Made by a program: the position numbers and the translations under genes. From NCBI RefSeq assembly GCF_025642975.1, contig NZ_JANZKJ010000006.1:186001-250000 (forward strand): DNA of 64,000 nucleotides, written 5' to 3'. Below the pieces are notes generated by a model that was given only the letters and a program-made list of their open reading frames with translations, did not search any database and was not told the origin of the DNA. The number at the start of each line of letters is the position of its first letter. Position 1 is the first letter of the stretch. Positions 61,322 through 64,000 of the stretch are shown piece after piece. The DNA is from Pseudomonas sp. RIT-PI-S (GTDB lineage Bacteria > Pseudomonadota > Gammaproteobacteria > Pseudomonadales > Pseudomonadaceae).

Positions 61322-62518
61322 CTAGAAAAACGTAATCGAATTATCCGCACCGGTACTTGCCGCCGTGCCACGGTGGTTGTTGCGCTGTTCCTGCATGGCG
61401 TAGGTCCGCTCCATCTGAGCCAGCCACGCCTTCACATCTATGTTCAAAGGAGCGCCGGCCGCGTGGCTGTCCTGGATCTGCCGGTAGAGGTCGTTCATCC
61501 GGTCCGTGACCTGAGCGAGGATCTGGCTCACCCGGTCCTGGAACTGCAGCGCAACCAGCACCTCGCTGATTTCCGCGCCGATGCCAGCGCTCTCGGTGCG
61601 AAGCAGGGCAGCCGAGTGGCGCAGCTCCTCGGTGATAGAAGCAAAGCGCGCCAGCACCCCCTCGATGGTGCCCTGGGCCTGGGCGACGATGTCGTTGTTG
61701 CGCTCGCTGCTTTCGCCTGCCACATCCACCAGCCGGGTGATGGCTGCGTTGATGATGTCGACCTTGGCAGACATCTTTTGCCCGGTTTCGCTGGATTCGC
61801 TAGACAGCGAACGTACGGCGTCCGCTACCACGGCGAATCCGCGCCCAGCTTCGCCAGCACGGGCCGCTTCGATGGCAGCGTTCAACGCCAACAGGTTGGT
61901 TTGTGCAGCGATTGCGGCCACTTCTGCCGCCATCGCGCGCAACTCACCGGTGTAGTTGGTAAGGTTGCGAACTTCGCCGAGCATCTCATCGCGGCTGTGC
62001 TGGGACACGCGCAGCGTTTCAACGACCTGGTTGAGTTCCGTATCAGTCTGCCCCAGGCCGTCTGCCGCACCGCCCTGGCCGAAGCTGCCGGCCGCTTGCT
62101 GCGAGGCCCGGGCGGTTTCTTCCAGCCGCGAAGAAATATCCACGAAACGCTGGGTCAGCGCATTCACCGCTTCCTCGGTTTGGGAGCGGGAGGTTTCTAC
62201 CTGGCGTACCCACACCGGTAGCGCCTCGGTGCACACCAGCTCGGCGTTAGGGCGGGCTTGGGCGCTAGGTGAGCGAAGCTGTTCGGCGTGGGTATGGTGC
62301 AAGGCTGTCAAGTGACGCTGAGCGGCCCGCTGCGCGCCACGGGCGATCAGCCAGGCTGCCAGCAAAGCGGGCACACACACGGCCACTCCCGCCATTAAGG
62401 CAGAGGCCGGTTGCGCGAAGAAAATAACCAGGGCAGCCGAACAAAGCGCGGCTACGCCGCCAATAACAAGCGCTGGCCCCGTATATCCAGCCACAGCGGG
62501 CGCGTCGATGCTGTCCAT
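61322..62518 (-). CDS. Chemoreceptor-like signalling protein with N-terminal membrane helices and no large periplasmic domain
   Basis: A 398-residue protein with two adjacent N-terminal transmembrane helices ([40 protein letters not shown]) and therefore almost no periplasmic part. The cytoplasmic signalling domain has [20 protein letters not shown] and [20 protein letters not shown], then a C-terminal region with [20 protein letters not shown]. It ends DNSITFF. It may sense a cytoplasmic or membrane cue. First gene of the operon, behind a FliA-like promoter. Confidence 0.9.
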   Translation of the reverse strand: MDSIDAPAVAGYTGPALVIGGVAALCSAALVIFFAQPASALMAGVAVCVPALLAAWLIARGAQRAAQRHLTALHHTHAEQLRSPSAQARPNAELVCTEALPVWVRQVETSRSQTEEAVNALTQRFVDISSRLEETARASQQAAGSFGQGGAADGLGQTDTELNQVVETLRVSQHSRDEMLGEVRNLTNYTGELRAMAAEVAAIAAQTNLLALNAAIEAARAGEAGRGFAVVADAVRSLSSESSETGQKMSAKVDIINAAITRLVDVAGESSERNNDIVAQAQGTIEGVLARFASITEELRHSAALLRTESAGIGAEISEVLVALQFQDRVSQILAQVTDRMNDLYRQIQDSHAAGAPLNIDVKAWLAQMERTYAMQEQRNNHRGTAASTGADNSITFF

Positions 62519-62572
62519 TAATAGCCTCGTTCAGATTAATACTGGCGCAAGCGCCTTGCTTGAGTATGAGGG

Positions 62573-62599
62573 TTATCTCTCTGAGGCCATCAAACTTGA
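62573..62599 (-). promoter_or_regulatory. FliA (sigma-28) promoter of the che operon
   Basis: On the minus strand TCAAGTTT (62599-62592) is followed after exactly 11 bases by AGAGATAA (62580-62573). The flagellar sigma consensus is TAAAGTTT-N11-GCCGATAA. It lies about 55 bases upstream of the first operon gene. The rest of the 440-base gap to the tRNA shows no gene. Confidence 0.7.
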
Positions 62600-62918
62600 T
62601 CCAAAATCGAAACCGTTCGTCACTTTGTGACAATGGCCTATACAATAGCGATGCAATTAAAGCGAAGCCGCTTGCTCCTGTAGAACACTCGCAAGGTTTA
62701 TTGCGCAGCTCTTTTCTTGAATCGCTTATAAAGCGAAGCGGCGGAATTTCCTCCTCGGCGTACAGTGTTTGTACATGATCGATATCGCTGCTCAAGCATT
62801 ACCGCCAAGCGTTTTAGCCGGGCGTCGCAAAAGAGGGGCGACCTGCCAGAGGCAGGACTGGGCCATACAGATCAAACGCTTACGCCACCAAGGCACGCAA
62901 AAAAAAGCAGATTCACGC

Positions 62919-62947
62919 TTGACAGCCACCCGCCTTACACCAATAAT
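62919..62947 (+). promoter_or_regulatory. Sigma-70 promoter of tRNA-Met
   Basis: Perfect -35 TTGACA (62919-62924), a 17-base spacer, and -10 AATAAT (62942-62947) lie 11 bases before the tRNA. Confidence 0.85.
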
Positions 62948-62958
62948 GCGCGCCACTT

Positions 62959-63035
62959 GGCTACATAGCTCAGTTGGTTAGAGCATAGCATTCATAATGC
63001 TGGGGTCCGGGGTTCAAGTCCCTGTGTAGCCACCA
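62959..63035 (+). tRNA. tRNA-Met (elongator, anticodon CAT)
   Basis: A 77-base cloverleaf: acceptor GGCTACA pairing with TGTAGCC, discriminator A, encoded CCA. The anticodon stem TAGCA/TGCTG flanks loop TTCATAA, giving CAT. The D-arm contains AGCTCAGTTGGTTAGAGC and the T-arm GGTTCAAGTCC. The first acceptor pair is G-C, so it is elongator rather than initiator Met. A terminator follows. Confidence 0.96.
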
Positions 63036-63081
63036 AACACCGGTTTCACCACTGCTTATTCGAGTGGCCGAAACCACAGAA

Positions 63082-63105
63082 AGCCCGCCTAGCGCGGGCT
63101 TTTTT
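63082..63105 (+). terminator. Intrinsic terminator of tRNA-Met
   Basis: Arms AGCCCGC (63082-63088) and GCGGGCT (63094-63100) are followed by a T-run, 47 bases after the tRNA. Confidence 0.9.
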
Positions 63106-63193
63106 GTGCCTGCGGCTTTTTCGCTGTCACGCTATCGTCACCTTCCGCTGCTAGGTTGCCCCGCATCTTTGCACACCATCCGTGGGAGCCTTA

Positions 63194-64000
63194 ATGAGTG
63201 ACCAGCCTGACGACCCCTCCAAGCCCGAGCCACCTGCGCTAGCCTCCACACGTCGCCGCTTCCTTGGCGGCATGGCCGTGCTGGGCGCTGGGGGTGCCAT
63301 TGCCGGTTGTGCCCCACCCACAAGCCAGCCCGGAGAACCGTCAACGCCGCTGACACCAACGCAGCTCGACAAGGCGCTGCGCGAGAAGGTGAAAACGGTC
63401 GTGGTGATTTACGCCGAAAACCGTAGTTTCAATAACCTGTTCGCTGACTTCCCTGGTGTAGAAAAGCCCCTCTCAGCCCTAAAGCCCCAGGATTACCAGC
63501 AGCGTGATCGCGACGGCAGCCTGTTGACCACCCTGCCGCCCGCTTGGGGCGGCGTGCTGCAGCTTGGCCCACAGACGCTCGACGGGGTGACTTACCCCAA
63601 CGGCGTGCAGTTTCAGGAAACACTGCCCAACGCGCCCTTCCCGTTAAAAGGCCCCCAAGGCGAAGATTTGCCCATGGGCCTGGTCACCCGGGACCTTTGG
63701 CATGTGTTCTATCAAAACCAGATGCAGATCAACGGCGGGCGTAACGATCAGTTCGTGGCCTGGGCCGACGCCGGCGGGCTACCGATGGGGTATTACCCAC
63801 AAAGCCGCTACGCCTTGCGCCTGTGGGACCTGGCCGAGGAATTCGTGCTGTGCGACAACTTCTTCCAGGGTGCCTTCGGTGGCTCGTTTCTCAATCACCA
63901 GTACCTGATCAGCGCCACCGCGCCGGTTTACCCGAATGCCCGCAGCTCGCCAGCCAGCTCGCAGATCGCCACGCTGATGAGCGACGACCCCACCGATACC
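63194..64000 (+). CDS. Tat-exported phosphoesterase (acid phosphatase/phospholipase C family), 3' end outside window
   Basis: The first 269 codons are visible. The N-terminus carries a twin-arginine signal STRRRFLGGMAVLGAGGAIA followed by GC, so it may be a Tat lipoprotein with the Cys as lipid site. VVVIYAENRSFNNLFADFPG is the metal-binding start of the phosphoesterase (AcpA/PLC-C) family, and FVLCDNFFQGAFGGSFLNHQ is the second conserved block. It probably hydrolyses phosphate monoesters or phosphodiesters in the periplasm. Start ATG at 63194; GGGAG lies upstream. Confidence 0.87.
   Translation, partial: MSDQPDDPSKPEPPALASTRRRFLGGMAVLGAGGAIAGCAPPTSQPGEPSTPLTPTQLDKALREKVKTVVVIYAENRSFNNLFADFPGVEKPLSALKPQDYQQRDRDGSLLTTLPPAWGGVLQLGPQTLDGVTYPNGVQFQETLPNAPFPLKGPQGEDLPMGLVTRDLWHVFYQNQMQINGGRNDQFVAWADAGGLPMGYYPQSRYALRLWDLAEEFVLCDNFFQGAFGGSFLNHQYLISATAPVYPNARSSPASSQIATLMSDDPTDT

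Noticed and set aside
62560..62958. Short frames between the che operon and tRNA-Met
   Set aside because: They overlap the FliA promoter or tRNA promoter, lack ribosome-binding sites and show no protein-like composition.
62959..63035. tRNA-Met as an integration site of a genomic island
   Set aside because: No integrase and no repeated tRNA 3' end was seen in the window; kept only as a weak idea in the findings.

Overview
The window is a GC-rich chromosomal segment from a fluorescent Pseudomonas, most likely the P. putida group. The gene set and order support this: hprA, rsmC, mqo, hpt/upp/uraA, hemH, a light-response/photolyase cluster, murI-moeB-prmC-prfA-hemA, lolB-ispE-tRNA-Gln-prs-rplY-pth-ychF. 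A secreted serralysin cassette (apr) is not typical of every P. putida strain and recalls insect-associated members such as P. entomophila. The species assignment is inference from gene content and order.

Region 1 (1-17 kb) is housekeeping. It holds a partial acyl-CoA synthetase, a LysE-type exporter, a hydroxyacid dehydrogenase, RsmC, and a TMEM165/GDT1 transporter behind a recognisable yybP-ykoY manganese riboswitch. It continues with a periplasmic M48 protease, an unusual SRAP (YedK-like) protein, small zinc-ribbon and DUF2007 proteins, an acyltransferase, a YajG lipoprotein, malate:quinone oxidoreductase behind a long structured leader, purine/pyrimidine salvage genes, ferrochelatase and an SDR protein.

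Region 2 (17-22 kb) is a probable light-response cluster: an FAD oxidoreductase, a DUF523/DUF1722 protein, a MerR/LitR-like regulator without visible cobalamin motifs, a CPD photolyase and PagL. Direct TGTACAA repeats sit at its internal promoter. Region 3 (22-34 kb) is conserved core: a tightly overlapping minus-strand run hemA-prfA-prmC-moeB-murI, then on the plus strand a TPR lipoprotein, lolB, ispE, tRNA-Gln, prs, rplY, pth and ychF.

Region 4 (34-62.5 kb) is accessory in character. It contains an unknown protein built from two similar modules, a Gfo/Idh/MocA dehydrogenase, a decayed reading frame, and the complete alkaline protease cassette aprA-aprI-aprD-aprE-aprF, whose aprA start codon follows a textbook RsmA/CsrA hairpin. 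Then come an NTF2-like protein, UV endonuclease UvsE with a coupled cupin, a YdiJ-type flavin/FeS dehydrogenase with a LysR gene beside it, an ~0.8 kb array of short hairpin repeats, an Fsr-like exporter, and a full chemosensory operon. That operon (MCP-cheY-STAS-cheA-MCP-cheW-cheR-cheB, then another MCP) lacks cheD and cheZ and has a good FliA (sigma-28) promoter match upstream.

The right edge holds tRNA-Met with a strong sigma-70 promoter, a terminator, and a Tat-exported phosphoesterase that runs off the window. I found no CRISPR array, prophage, integrase or insertion sequence.
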